A stretch of 64,000 nucleotides of DNA from Actinophytocola algeriensis (GCF_014203735.1 NZ_JACHJQ010000008.1:124001-188000); one strand, 5' to 3'. Positions 1-9,332 are shown, counted from the stretch's first letter. Notes: generated by a model from the letters alone, not told the origin. Numbers and translations: made by a program.

Positions 1-485
1 GCGTCCTCGCAGGTCAGGTCGTCGCCGGTGACCAGGAGTACCGGCACGCCGTGCTCGGCGGCGAGTGCCGAGTTGAGCCTGCCCTCGCTGGCGTGGACCC
101 CGTCGAGCCACACGCCGGTGATCTGGTTGGGGAGGTAGGTGTGGGACAGGACGCCCTCGACACCCGCGCCGGTGTGGTAGCCGAGGAACACCACCCCGTC
201 CATGCCCGAGTCGATGCCCTGCATCATCGACAGCGGCTTGTGCCTGCCGGTGAGCATCCGCGCCCGCGTGTCGAGGTCCTCCAGCAGCACGTTGCGCTGA
301 CTGGAGTGCGCCTCGTTCACCAGCACATCGGTGGCACCGCCCGCGTACAACCCGGCTATGCACGCGTTGACATCGCTGGTGAACATGGTCCGGAACCGTT
401 GCCATTGTTCCGTTCCGACCTGCACATCCGCCGTCCACGTGACGCCGCTGGCGCCTTCCATGTCGGCTGAAATCATGATCCGCAC
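1..485 (-). CDS. M55 family D-aminopeptidase (DppA-like), 3' end outside the window
   Basis: This is the N-terminal ~160 residues of a zinc D-aminopeptidase. DppA-type enzymes release D-amino acids from D-amino-acid peptides. The protein opens MRIMISADMEGASGVT, which carries the family's SxDMEG metal-binding signature. Further in are VNEAHSSQRN and GYHTGAG, matching the conserved Asn-Glu-Ala-His and His-containing strands of M55. I chose the GTG at 485 because it puts Met-Arg-Ile ahead of MISADMEG as in homologs; the ATG at 476 is the alternative. No clear ribosome site is visible. It is divergent from the peptide importer at 588, which fits peptide uptake and turnover. Only the 5' part is present because the gene crosses the left edge. 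Confidence 0.85.
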   Translation of the reverse strand, partial: MRIMISADMEGASGVTWTADVQVGTEQWQRFRTMFTSDVNACIAGLYAGGATDVLVNEAHSSQRNVLLEDLDTRARMLTGRHKPLSMMQGIDSGMDGVVFLGYHTGAGVEGVLSHTYLPNQITGVWLDGVHASEGRLNSALAAEHGVPVLLVTGDDLTCED

Positions 486-587
486 AACTGCACACGTTAC
501 GTCTTGGCACACGTTGCCGACACAGATTGACTTCAAGCCCCCATAGGTGGTTACTTCCTCTCAACTTACGAGGAAGAGGTGATCATC

Positions 588-2474
588 GTGAGATCGAGGC
601 TACTGGCGCTCGGTGTCACCCTAATGGCGTCTGCCCTGGTCACGGCACCTGTAGCGGTGTCGGCCAGCGCGTCGCCGGCCCCAGCGCGGGCAGCCGAGGC
701 GACGAGCGGCCAGGACGGCAAGGTACTCCGGATCGGGGTCAGCCGGGAGGTCGACACGCTCAACCCGTTCATGTCCATCACTCTGATGGGCACGAGCATC
801 CTGCGGTCCCAGTTCGAGTTCCTGACCACCTACAGCCAGGGCTCGATGACCCCCGAGGGCGCGCTGGCCGAGAAGTGGGAGACCTCTGAGGACAAGCTGA
901 CCTGGACCTACCACATCCGCAAGGACGTGAAGTGGTCGGACGGCAAGCCGGTCACGGCGAAGGACGCGGCCTGGACGTTCCAGAAGATGCTGGACGACGA
1001 GACCGCCCGCACCGCCAACGGCAGCTACATCACGCAGTGGGAGTCGGTCACGGCCACCGACGACTGGACGCTGAAGATCAAGACCAAGGTCCCGCAGGCG
1101 ACGATGGACGCCCTCGACATCCCGATCGTGCCCGAGCACGTGTGGTCGAAGATGTCCGACATCAGCGCCGCGCCCGAGTTCCCGATGGTCGGCAACGGGC
1201 CGTACTACATCACGGAATTCAAAGAAGCCCAGTTCACCAAGATGAAGGCCAACAAGAACTACTGGCGCGGGGCTCCCAAGGTCGACGAGATCCACTTCGT
1301 CTACTACAGCAACTCGGACGCCGCGGTGTCCGCGCTGCAGAGCGGCGAGGTGGACCTGATCAACCCGCTCACGCCGACCCAGTACGACGCGTTGCAGGGC
1401 GAGCCGGACATCCAGCTCAACAACGCGCAGAACCGCCGGTTCAACGAGCTGCTGATCAACCCGGGCGCCGCCACCAACGACGGCACCCCGATCGGCAACG
1501 GCAACCCCGCGCTGAAGGACGTCAAGCTGCGGCAGGCGATCGCCCAGGCGATCGACACCAAGACGCTCGTGGACAAGGTGTGGAGCGGCTACGCCACCGA
1601 GGCCGCGGGCTACATCCCGCCGATGTTCAAGGACTTCGCGTGGGAGCCGACCGGTGACCAGGTGCGGAAGTTCGACCTGGACGCGGCGAACAAGGCGCTC
1701 GACGAGGCGGGTTACAAGAAGGGCCAGGACGGCGTCCGGCTCGACAAACAGGGCAAACCGCTCAACCTCCGGCTCCTCACACACGCCGAACGGGACATCG
1801 ACGAGAACGCGAGCCCGTTCATCAAGGGCTGGCTGAAGGAGATCGGCATCGAGGTCACCATCGAGCCGAAATCGGACAACCAGGTCAACGAGGAGACCAC
1901 CCGCGGCGAGTACGACCTCGCGATCTCCGGGTGGAGCGCCAACCCCGACCCGGACTACGTGCTGTCGCTGCAGACGTGCGCCAACCGGCCGAACGCCGAC
2001 GGCACGGGCGCCACGCCGGACTCGTTCCTGTGCAACGAGGAGTACGACGAGCTGTACGCCAAGCAGCTGTCGGAGTTCGACCGGAGCAAGCGGATCGACA
2101 TCGTCAAGCAGATGCAGGCGCTGCTGTACGACGAGGCCACGCTGGTGATCTTCGGCTACGACAACGCCCTCGAGGCGTTCCGGAAGGACAAGTTCGAGGG
2201 GTTCCCCCAGCAGCCCACGGGCAGCGGCGTGATCATGTTCCAGCAGAGTTACTGGGGCCTGCTCGGCGCGACGCCGAAGGGCGAGGGCCCGGTACCGGTG
2301 TACGACGGCAGCCAGGGCACCGAGTCCGGTGAGGACACCACCGACGCGGCGGCTGAGGAGAGCAGCAACACGGGGCTCATCCTCGGCATCGTCGGCGGCG
2401 TACTCGTCGTGGTGCTCGTCGTCGGCCTGCTGGTCGCCCGCGGTCGCCGCAAGACGGCCGACGACCGCGAATAA
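588..2474 (+). CDS. Peptide ABC transporter substrate-binding protein (family 5) with a C-terminal membrane anchor
   Basis: This is the extracytoplasmic binding protein of a Dpp/Opp/BldK-type peptide importer, about 628 residues. A hydrophobic signal peptide covers roughly residues 1-32 and ends in an Ala-rich cleavage region. The mature start LRIGVSREVDTLNPF is typical of SBP_bac_5. Two points are unusual. There is no lipobox Cys at the end of the signal peptide, and the C-terminus ends in a linker rich in Glu/Ser, a hydrophobic segment (GLILGIVGGVLVVVLVVGLL) and basic residues. It is therefore anchored by a C-terminal helix rather than by lipid. GTG 588 is preferred over GTG 579 because AGGAAGAGG at 571-579 is well spaced for it. 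It is first in the four-gene operon. Confidence 0.93.
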   Translation: MRSRLLALGVTLMASALVTAPVAVSASASPAPARAAEATSGQDGKVLRIGVSREVDTLNPFMSITLMGTSILRSQFEFLTTYSQGSMTPEGALAEKWETSEDKLTWTYHIRKDVKWSDGKPVTAKDAAWTFQKMLDDETARTANGSYITQWESVTATDDWTLKIKTKVPQATMDALDIPIVPEHVWSKMSDISAAPEFPMVGNGPYYITEFKEAQFTKMKANKNYWRGAPKVDEIHFVYYSNSDAAVSALQSGEVDLINPLTPTQYDALQGEPDIQLNNAQNRRFNELLINPGAATNDGTPIGNGNPALKDVKLRQAIAQAIDTKTLVDKVWSGYATEAAGYIPPMFKDFAWEPTGDQVRKFDLDAANKALDEAGYKKGQDGVRLDKQGKPLNLRLLTHAERDIDENASPFIKGWLKEIGIEVTIEPKSDNQVNEETTRGEYDLAISGWSANPDPDYVLSLQTCANRPNADGTGATPDSFLCNEEYDELYAKQLSEFDRSKRIDIVKQMQALLYDEATLVIFGYDNALEAFRKDKFEGFPQQPTGSGVIMFQQSYWGLLGATPKGEGPVPVYDGSQGTESGEDTTDAAAEESSNTGLILGIVGGVLVVVLVVGLLVARGRRKTADDRE

Positions 2475-2495
2475 GAATAAGTAGTAAGGACAACT

Positions 2496-3521
2496 GTGTC
2501 GGACATCCTCACCCCGACTGAGGAGGCACTGGCAGAGGCTCCGCCACCCACCCGTGGTGGCGGAGCCCTCCGCTACGTGCTGACGAAGATCGGCGGCGGC
2601 CTCGTCAGCTTCGCGCTCGTGATCGTGCTGGGGTTCCTGCTCTTCCGCGCGTTACCGGGAGACGTGGTCGCGACCATGTTCCGCGGCCGCCCGGCGACCC
2701 CGGAGATGATCGCGAACCTCAAGCACCAGTACGGCCTCGATCTCCCGCTGTGGCAGCAGTTCGTCAACTACGTCGGCGACCTGTTGCGCGGCGACCTCGG
2801 CGACTCGTACGTGTACCGCGTGCCGGTGTGGCAGAAGATCGAGGAGCGGTTCTGGCCGACGGTGCTGCTGGTCGGCGTGTCCACGCTGATCTCGGTGGCG
2901 CTCGGGTTGTGGATGGGCACCCGGTCGGGGTGGCGGCGGGGGAGCCGGTTCGACCGGATCTCCACCGGTGTCGCGCTCGCCCTGTGGTCGACGCCGACGT
3001 TCTGGCTCGGCATGCTCCTGCTCGCGGCCACGACCGGGCTGTTCCCGACGGCGGGCATCGTCTACTCCGACACCCCGCCCGACTTCTTCTCCCAGGCGCT
3101 CGACATCGCCCACCACATGGTGCTGCCGACGATCACGATGGTCGCGGTCACCTACGCGCAGTACCAGCTGGTGATGCGGTCGTCGCTGATCGAGGAGATG
3201 GGGGCGGACTACCTCACCACCGCGCGGGCCAAGGGCCTGCGCGACGACGAGGTGCGGCGCAAGCACGCCGTGCCCAACGCGCTGCTGCCCACGGTCACGC
3301 TGGTGTTCCTGCACCTCGGCTTCGTGATCGCGGGCGCCATCAGCGTCGAGACCGTGTTCTCCTGGCCCGGCCTCGGCCGCCTGACCTACGACGCGCTCCG
3401 CGTCGGTGACCTGCCGTTGCTGCAGGGCACCTTCGTGGTGCTGGCAGGTGCGGTGATCGTCATGAACGTGTTCGCGGACCTGCTGTACCGCGTCCTCGAC
3501 CCCCGGGTGCGTGCGGCATGA
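2496..3521 (+). CDS. Peptide ABC transporter permease (DppB-like)
   Basis: This is an inner-membrane permease of the peptide importer, 341 residues. It has a first transmembrane helix after a ~25-residue cytoplasmic tail, a long periplasmic segment, then five further helices. The family hallmarks RALPGDV and HQYGLDLPLWQQ are visible. The EAA-type cytoplasmic loop that contacts the ATPase reads YLTTARAKGLRDDEVRRKHA. It starts with GTG 21 bases after the binding-protein stop and overlaps the next permease by 4 bases (ATGA). Codon 53 (2652-2654) is a TTA leucine codon, rare in this GC range and in streptomycetes decoded by the developmentally regulated bldA tRNA. Confidence 0.95.
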   Translation: MSDILTPTEEALAEAPPPTRGGGALRYVLTKIGGGLVSFALVIVLGFLLFRALPGDVVATMFRGRPATPEMIANLKHQYGLDLPLWQQFVNYVGDLLRGDLGDSYVYRVPVWQKIEERFWPTVLLVGVSTLISVALGLWMGTRSGWRRGSRFDRISTGVALALWSTPTFWLGMLLLAATTGLFPTAGIVYSDTPPDFFSQALDIAHHMVLPTITMVAVTYAQYQLVMRSSLIEEMGADYLTTARAKGLRDDEVRRKHAVPNALLPTVTLVFLHLGFVIAGAISVETVFSWPGLGRLTYDALRVGDLPLLQGTFVVLAGAVIVMNVFADLLYRVLDPRVRAA

Positions 3522-4432
3522 CAGTGCCGAAGAACCAGCCATCCCCACGCGCACTGGCCTGGCGCCGCCGCGGTGCCGCGTTCACCGCGGGCTGGCGGGA
3601 GTTCGCCAAGCAGCGCGCCGGCCTGGTCGGGCTCGGGCTGCTCGCCGTCATCGTCCTGCTCGCGATCCTCGCGCCGGTCATCACCGACCGCGAGGGCCTC
3701 GACGTCACCAAGGCCACCGGCGACCGGATGGAGTCGCCGAGCTGGGAGTTCCTGCTCGGCACCGACCGGCCAGGCCGCTCCGTGCTGCTGCTGACGCTGT
3801 GGAGCGCCCGGATCTCGCTGACCGTCGGGTTCGTCGCGACGCTGCTGTCGGTCGCGATCGGCACGATCATCGGCATCCTGGCCGCGCACTACGGCCGCTG
3901 GGTGTCCGCAGGCCTGATGCGGATCACCGACTTCTTCCTGGTGCTGCCGTCGCTGGTGCTGGCGATCGCGCTGTCGACCGTGCTGGAGCGCGGCATCGGC
4001 ACGATCATCCTCGCGATCGGGCTGACGTCGTGGCCGTCCGCGGCCCGGCTGGTCCGCGCGCAGACGCTCACGATCGAGGCGCGGCCGTACATCGAACGCG
4101 CGAGAGCCCTTGGCGGCGGGCACTTCCACGTGATCTCCAAGCACGTGCTGCCCGCGGTCCTGCCGCTCGTGTTCGTGAACACGACCCTGGCCGTCGGCTC
4201 CGCGATCGTGGCCGAGTCCACATTGTCGTTCCTCGGGCTCGGTGACCCGGACCCGATGCGGCCGTCGTGGGGCTCGATGCTGCGCTCGGCGTGGCTCGAC
4301 TCGGCGATCATCGCGGGCGCCTGGTGGTACCTGTTGCCACCCGGCATCGCGATCGGCATCGTCGTACTGGCGTTCACCATGTGCGGGCGGGCTCTCGAGT
4401 CCGTCCTGAACCCACGACTGCGGGAGGGCTGA
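3518..4432 (+). CDS. Peptide ABC transporter permease (DppC-like)
   Basis: This is the second permease of the importer, 304 residues. An N-terminal cytoplasmic region leads into one helix, followed by the family landmark LGTDRPGRSVLLLTLWSARI and five more helices. The EAA loop is YIERARALGGGHFHVISKHV, and the C-terminal PSWGSML motif is typical of OppC/DppC. It is translationally coupled to the preceding permease (ATGA overlap) and the ATPase gene begins 2 bases after its stop. It should form the membrane heterodimer with the DppB-like protein. Confidence 0.95.
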   Translation: MTVPKNQPSPRALAWRRRGAAFTAGWREFAKQRAGLVGLGLLAVIVLLAILAPVITDREGLDVTKATGDRMESPSWEFLLGTDRPGRSVLLLTLWSARISLTVGFVATLLSVAIGTIIGILAAHYGRWVSAGLMRITDFFLVLPSLVLAIALSTVLERGIGTIILAIGLTSWPSAARLVRAQTLTIEARPYIERARALGGGHFHVISKHVLPAVLPLVFVNTTLAVGSAIVAESTLSFLGLGDPDPMRPSWGSMLRSAWLDSAIIAGAWWYLLPPGIAIGIVVLAFTMCGRALESVLNPRLREG

Positions 4433-4433
4433 C

Positions 4434-6059
4434 GTGCCGCTGCTCGAACTGCGGGACCTGTCGGTCCGGTACCGGAACCGGGGCGTTGAGGCCGTGCGGG
4501 GCGTGAACCTCACGCTCGACGCCGGCGAGACACTCGGGCTGGCCGGGGAGTCCGGCTGCGGGAAGTCCACGCTGGCCATGTCGGTGCTGCGGCTGCTGCC
4601 GCCGAACGCCGACATCAGCGGCGAGATCCTCCTCGACGGCGAGGACGTGACCACGATGAAGTGGGGCCGTCTGCGTGCCGTGCGGTGGACCTCCGCCGCG
4701 ATCGTGTTCCAGGGCGCCATGCACGCGCTGAACCCGGTGCAGCGCGTCCGCGACCAGATCGCCGAGCCGATCGAGTTGCACAGCAAGACCGAGTACTCGG
4801 CCTCGGCGCTGCGCAAGCGGGTGCACGAGCTGCTCGCGCAGGTGGAGCTGCCCGCGGAGAAGGGCGACTCGTACCCGCACGAGCTGTCCGGCGGGCAGAA
4901 GCAGCGGGTCATGATCGCGATGGCCCTCGCGTGCGAGCCCCGCCTGGTGATCGCGGACGAGCCGACCACCGCGCTGGACGTGATCGTGCAGGCCCAGGTC
5001 CTGGCGCTGATGTCGGACCTGGTCGCGGAGAAGGACATCGGGCTGGTCATGATCAGCCACGACCTGGCGGTCCTCGCGTCCACGTGCGAACGGCTCGCCG
5101 TGATGTACCAGGGTTCGCTGGTCGAGGAGGGCCTCTCGGCCGAGGTGATCACGAACCCCCAGCACACGCACACCCAGACCCTGGCGGCCGCGTTCCCGAC
5201 CGTCGGCGACCCGGGGTCCCGGTACGCACCGGCGACGTCCACCACGCTGCCGGACGCCGTCCCCGCGCCAGGCGACGAACTGCTGCGGACCTCCGACCTG
5301 CACGTCACCTTCCGCACCCGTGGTGTGACCCACGCCGTGGCGGGCGTGGACCTGTCGGTGCGGCGCGGCGAGATCGTCGCGCTGGTCGGGCAGTCCGGCT
5401 CCGGCAAGACCACCCTGGCGCGGACGATCCTCGGGCTGCAGGAGCCCACATCGGGTCAGGTGACCTACGACGGGAAGCCGGTGCCGCGCTCGACGCGCGG
5501 CCTCAAGGCGTACCGGCGCCAGGTCCAGCTCGTGCTGCAGGACCCGACGAGCGCGCTGAACCCCCGGCACTCCGTGTACGAGTCGATCGCCGAGGGCCTG
5601 CGCATCCACAAGGTCCCCGGCGACGAACGCGAGCACGTCGCGGCGGCGCTGGACGCGGCGGAACTGCGGCCACCGCAGGAGTTCATGCCGTTGCTGCCGC
5701 ACCAGCTCTCCGGTGGCCAGCGGCAACGCGTCGTGATCGCGGGCGCGCTGGCGCTCGAGCCGAAGCTGCTGGTCGCGGACGAACCGGTGGCGTCGCTGGA
5801 CGCGTCCGTCCGGGGCGAGATCCTGGCGCTCCTGCTGCGGCTGCGGGCCAACCTCGGCCTGGCCGCCCTGGTCATCACCCACGACCTGGGCCTGGCGTGG
5901 AACATCGCCGACCGCGTCGCGGTGATGTACCAGGGTGAGCTCGTCGAGGTGGGGCCGGTGGACGAGGTCCTGAACGACCCCAAGCACGACTACACGCGGT
6001 CGCTCCTGGCCGCGCTCCCGACCACCCAGCCGAAGGAAACCGACCTCGCGAGCGGGTGA
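4434..6059 (+). CDS. Fused peptide ABC transporter ATPase (DppD-DppF fusion)
   Basis: This 541-residue protein carries both nucleotide-binding domains of the importer in one chain. Domain 1 has Walker A GESGCGKST, signature LSGGQKQR and Walker B LVIADEPTTALD. Domain 2 starts near residue 283 and has GQSGSGKTT, LSGGQRQR and LLVADEPVASLD. Both sites look fully competent. The linker carries the oligopeptide-transporter C-terminal extension (HTHTQTLAAAFP), repeated at the protein's end as HDYTRSLLAALP. The GTG start at 4434 lies 2 bases after the permease stop. It ends the operon and a strong terminator follows at once. Confidence 0.95.
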   Translation: MPLLELRDLSVRYRNRGVEAVRGVNLTLDAGETLGLAGESGCGKSTLAMSVLRLLPPNADISGEILLDGEDVTTMKWGRLRAVRWTSAAIVFQGAMHALNPVQRVRDQIAEPIELHSKTEYSASALRKRVHELLAQVELPAEKGDSYPHELSGGQKQRVMIAMALACEPRLVIADEPTTALDVIVQAQVLALMSDLVAEKDIGLVMISHDLAVLASTCERLAVMYQGSLVEEGLSAEVITNPQHTHTQTLAAAFPTVGDPGSRYAPATSTTLPDAVPAPGDELLRTSDLHVTFRTRGVTHAVAGVDLSVRRGEIVALVGQSGSGKTTLARTILGLQEPTSGQVTYDGKPVPRSTRGLKAYRRQVQLVLQDPTSALNPRHSVYESIAEGLRIHKVPGDEREHVAAALDAAELRPPQEFMPLLPHQLSGGQRQRVVIAGALALEPKLLVADEPVASLDASVRGEILALLLRLRANLGLAALVITHDLGLAWNIADRVAVMYQGELVEVGPVDEVLNDPKHDYTRSLLAALPTTQPKETDLASG

Positions 6060-6066
6060 CGGTCCC

Positions 6067-6106
6067 TCTTGGTCGCCGCCCGGCCACGACCGGGCGGCGA
6101 CCAAGA
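6067..6106 (+). terminator. Terminator of the peptide importer operon
   Basis: A 17-bp perfect stem, starting TCTTGGTCGCCGCCCGG, closes a 6-base loop (CCACGA) 7 bases after the ATPase stop. There is no long U tract, which is common for actinobacterial terminators. Confidence 0.85.
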
Positions 6107-6201
6107 TCGCTACCCCGGGTGTCGCGTCCGGCACGCCTCGTCGGCGGAAACGCCACCGTTCCGACGAACGGACCAACCCGCCTGTGTAATCTCAGACCGC
6201 C

Positions 6202-7755
6202 ATGTCAACCACCACCGACGCCCACGGGGTGCCCCCCGCAGTGAGCACCGTAGAAGACGCGACCCCAGCGCCCGCACCGGTTCGGAGCGCGCCCGCGCTC
6301 CCGGTGCGTACGATCGCGCTCGGCACCATCGGCAGCCTGCTGATCCTCGCGAGCGCCCTTGGTGCGGGCGCGATCCTCGCGCAGGACCCGATGATCGGCC
6401 GCGGCCCCCTGTCCTGGATCCGCTACGGCCACGGCCGCATCCTCGCGACCCTCGTCCTCTACACCGGCTTCGCGCTGGTCGTGTGGGCGTGGGTGCTGCT
6501 GGGCCGGCACGTGCTCGCGGGCCGGGTCGGTGCCCGCCCGGTGCTCGTGGCCGCCGCGTGCTGGACGATCCCGATGCTGCTGTCGCCGCCGGTGTTCTCC
6601 CGGGACGCCTACCTCTACATCGCGTACGGGACGCTCCCGCTGCACGGCTACGACCCCTACTCGGTCGGCCCCGGCATCCTGGACGTCGACCCGGTCGTGG
6701 ACAACGTCGACTCGTTCTGGCAGGCCACCCCGGCGCCGTACGGGCCGCTGTTCATCCTGCTCGCCAAGGGCGTCATCTCGATCACCGGCACGAACATGAT
6801 CGCCGGTGTCGTCCTCATGAAGCTCGGCCTCGTCGTCGGCGTCGCACTGATGGTCATCGCCATGCCGGGCCTGGTGCGCCACCTCGGCGGCAAGCTCCCG
6901 GTGGCGCTGTGGCTCGCGGTCGCCGGGCCGATGACCGTCGTGCACCTGGTCGGCGGACCCCACAACGACGTGCTCATGGTCGGCCTGCTGGCCATCGGCA
7001 CGGTGATGGTGCTCGACCGGAAACACGTCCTGGGCATGATCGTGGTGACCCTCGCGGTCGCCACGAAGGCCACCGCGGGCGTGGCCCTGCCGTTCCTCGT
7101 GTGGGTGTGGGCCGGGCACCTGGAGTCGACGCGCTGGCGCAACTTCACCCGGGCGTGCGCCGCCTCGGTGGGCATCTTCGTGGTGACGTTCGCGGCCGCC
7201 ACCGTCGTGTCGGGTGTGAACCTGGGCTGGATCTCCGCGCTCGACGCGCCGACCGCGATCGTGAACTGGCTGTCCATCCCGACCGGTGCGGGGGAGATCC
7301 TGCACGGGCTCGTCGGGGTGTTCGTCGAGGCGCCGAAGGTCTGGTTCGTGACCGTCATGCGCGTGGTCGGCGGCATCCTGCTGTTGTGGATCCTGGTCCG
7401 CCAGTGGTGGCTGGCCCGCGACGGCGGCCCGGATGCCATCCGCCGCGCCGCTATCGCGCTGTTCGCGTTCGCGGTCCTGTCGCCCGCGACGCTGCCGTGG
7501 TACCTGGTGTGGGGTTTCGTCCTCGCCGCCGCGCTGCGCTGGGAGCGCCGCCAGCTCGCCGTGCTGGTGGCGTTCAACGTGTTCCTCGTGCTGACCTACA
7601 CCCCGGCCGGTGACGACCTGCTCTACGACTGGCTGTTCATGACACTGGCCGCGGGCATCTCGATCCTCGCCGGGCTGTCGCTGCTGCGCCGTGACCCGCT
7701 GAACCTCTTCCCCGCTCGCGATCCGTTCCTGCGCGGGACGGGCGTTGAGCGCTGA
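6202..7755 (+). CDS. Polyprenol-phosphomannose-dependent alpha-1,6-mannosyltransferase, MptB-like (first copy)
   Basis: This is a 517-residue polytopic GT-C glycosyltransferase with about a dozen hydrophobic helices. The first extracytoplasmic loop reads FSRDAYLYIAYG and continues LHGYDPYSVGP, typical of MptB enzymes, which extend mannan chains of lipoglycans from polyprenyl-phosphomannose. APYGPLFILLAKG and LVGGPHNDVLMVG are further conserved stretches. The N-terminus is cytoplasmic and Pro/Ala rich. A TGTAAT box at 6185-6190 could be its -10 element. It overlaps the next gene, a close paralog, by 11 bases, so the two form a tandem pair. The exact acceptor substrate cannot be read from sequence. 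Confidence 0.82.
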   Translation: MSTTTDAHGVPPAVSTVEDATPAPAPVRSAPALPVRTIALGTIGSLLILASALGAGAILAQDPMIGRGPLSWIRYGHGRILATLVLYTGFALVVWAWVLLGRHVLAGRVGARPVLVAAACWTIPMLLSPPVFSRDAYLYIAYGTLPLHGYDPYSVGPGILDVDPVVDNVDSFWQATPAPYGPLFILLAKGVISITGTNMIAGVVLMKLGLVVGVALMVIAMPGLVRHLGGKLPVALWLAVAGPMTVVHLVGGPHNDVLMVGLLAIGTVMVLDRKHVLGMIVVTLAVATKATAGVALPFLVWVWAGHLESTRWRNFTRACAASVGIFVVTFAAATVVSGVNLGWISALDAPTAIVNWLSIPTGAGEILHGLVGVFVEAPKVWFVTVMRVVGGILLLWILVRQWWLARDGGPDAIRRAAIALFAFAVLSPATLPWYLVWGFVLAAALRWERRQLAVLVAFNVFLVLTYTPAGDDLLYDWLFMTLAAGISILAGLSLLRRDPLNLFPARDPFLRGTGVER

Positions 7756-9208
7756 CACGGCCGAGAAAGCGGCCGACCCGGAACCGCACGCGCCCCCGCA
7801 CCCGAGGGGCACGATCGTGCTCGGCACGGTCGGCAGCGTCGTCCTGCTGCTCGCGAGCTTTGCTGCCGCTGCGGGCTCGGTGCGCCACCCGTTCCTCGGT
7901 GGGTCACTCGACTGGCTGAACTACGGCCACGGCCACATGCTCGCCGAGCTGGTCACCTACCTCGGCTACGGGCTGCTGGCGTGGGCGTGGATCCGGCTCG
8001 GGCGCCTGGTGCTCACCGACCGCGTGCGGACCAGGTCGGTGCTGGTCGCGGCCGCGTGCTGGACCGTGCCGATGTTGTTCGCGCCCGCGCTGTTCACCCG
8101 CGACGTGTTCTCCTACCTCGCACAGGGCGCGGTGGCGCTGCAGGGGTTCGACCCGTTCACGGTGCCACCGACCGTGCTGGGGTACTCCTCGGAGATCCTC
8201 GGCAACGTCCACCCGTTCTGGCAGGGGACGCCCGCGCCGTACGGGCCGCTGTTCATCCTGCTCGCCAAGGGCACGGTGTGGCTGGTCGGCTCGCACGTGT
8301 ACGCGGGCATCGTCGTCACCCGGCTCATCGAGGTCGCGGGGCTCGCGCTGCTGGTGTGGGCGCTGCCCGGGCTGGTGCGGCACCTCGGCGGGAAGCTGCC
8401 GGTCGCCGCGTGGCTGCTGCTCGCGGGACCGTTGACGGTGGTGCACCTGGTCGGCGGGCCGCACAACGACCTGCTGATGATCGGGTTCCTCGCCGCCGGG
8501 ACGCTGCTCGTGCTGGACCGCAGGCACGTGCTGGGCATCGCCGTGGTCACGCTCGGCGTGGCGGTGAAGGCGAGTGCCGGGATCGCGCTGCCGTTCCTGG
8601 TGTGGGTGTGGGCGGCGCGCCTGCCGTCCACGCGGTGGCGGAACTTCGTGCGGGCCACGGCGTGCGCGCTCGGGGTGTTCGTGGTGGTGTTCGCGGTCGT
8701 CTCGCTGGCGGCGTGGGTGAACCTCGGCTGGCTGACGATGGTGAACGCGTCGTCCCGGCTGGTGAACTGGCTGTCGCCGCCGACCGCGCTCGGCGAGCTG
8801 GTGCACGGGCTGGTCGGCATCTTCGTGGACGTGTCGCGGGACCCGTTCGTCACCGTGACCCGCATCCTGGGCCTGGTGGTCCTGGTCGTGCTGGTGGTGC
8901 GGCAGTGGTGGCTCGCGCGTGCCGGCGGGCCGGACGCGGTGCGGCGTGCCGCGATCGCGTTGCTGCTGGTCGCGGTGCTGTCGGCGACCATGCTGCCGTG
9001 GTACCTGACGTGGGCGCTCGCCCTGGGCGCTGCGCTGCCGTGGAAGCCGAGGTGGCTGGCGGTCGCGGCGGGGGTGTCGGTGTTCATGGTGGCGCCGTAC
9101 TCGGCGTCGGGGGAGCAGCTGCTGTACGAGTGGCCGCTGATGATCGCGGCGATCGCCTTGTCGGCGTGGGCGGGTTACGCGCTGGTGCGGCCGGCCGCAC
9201 GCGCGTAG
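7745..9208 (+). CDS. Polyprenol-phosphomannose-dependent mannosyltransferase, MptB-like (second copy)
   Basis: This 487-residue paralog of the preceding gene shares long identical stretches such as APYGPLFILLAKG and VVHLVGGPHND, plus the catalytic-loop-like TRDVFSYLAQGAVALQGFDP. It has the same polytopic layout with conserved acidic and aromatic residues in the first loop. The TTG start at 7745 overlaps the end of copy one. No ATG is available before the first helix; GTG 7817 would remove the cytoplasmic tail. Tandem duplication with divergence suggests two related acceptors or linkages in envelope glycan synthesis, but that is inference. Confidence 0.8.
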   Translation: MSADTAEKAADPEPHAPPHPRGTIVLGTVGSVVLLLASFAAAAGSVRHPFLGGSLDWLNYGHGHMLAELVTYLGYGLLAWAWIRLGRLVLTDRVRTRSVLVAAACWTVPMLFAPALFTRDVFSYLAQGAVALQGFDPFTVPPTVLGYSSEILGNVHPFWQGTPAPYGPLFILLAKGTVWLVGSHVYAGIVVTRLIEVAGLALLVWALPGLVRHLGGKLPVAAWLLLAGPLTVVHLVGGPHNDLLMIGFLAAGTLLVLDRRHVLGIAVVTLGVAVKASAGIALPFLVWVWAARLPSTRWRNFVRATACALGVFVVVFAVVSLAAWVNLGWLTMVNASSRLVNWLSPPTALGELVHGLVGIFVDVSRDPFVTVTRILGLVVLVVLVVRQWWLARAGGPDAVRRAAIALLLVAVLSATMLPWYLTWALALGAALPWKPRWLAVAAGVSVFMVAPYSASGEQLLYEWPLMIAAIALSAWAGYALVRPAARA

Positions 9209-9265
9209 CGGCCGCGGGTCGAGACTGGTGAAGGTCGCCCCGCGGGGCAGCGGCGTGTTCATCAC

Positions 9266-9315
9266 TTGACATGCAGCCATCCGACTGCCTAAGTTAGGCA
9301 ACCAGATGGCTGCAT
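9266..9315 (+). promoter_or_regulatory. Promoter covered by a nested palindromic operator
   Basis: TTGACA at 9266-9271 and TAAGTT at 9290-9295 (18-bp spacer) make a good -35/-10 pair. Two concentric inverted repeats share the same centre at 9293. The outer arms are ATGCAGCCATC (9271-9281) and its exact complement (9305-9315). The inner arms are TGCCTAA (9286-9292) and TTAGGCA (9294-9300). Being centred on the promoter, this is probably the autoregulatory site of the downstream HTH protein. Confidence 0.75.
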
Positions 9316-9332
9316 AACGAACGGAACCCGCG

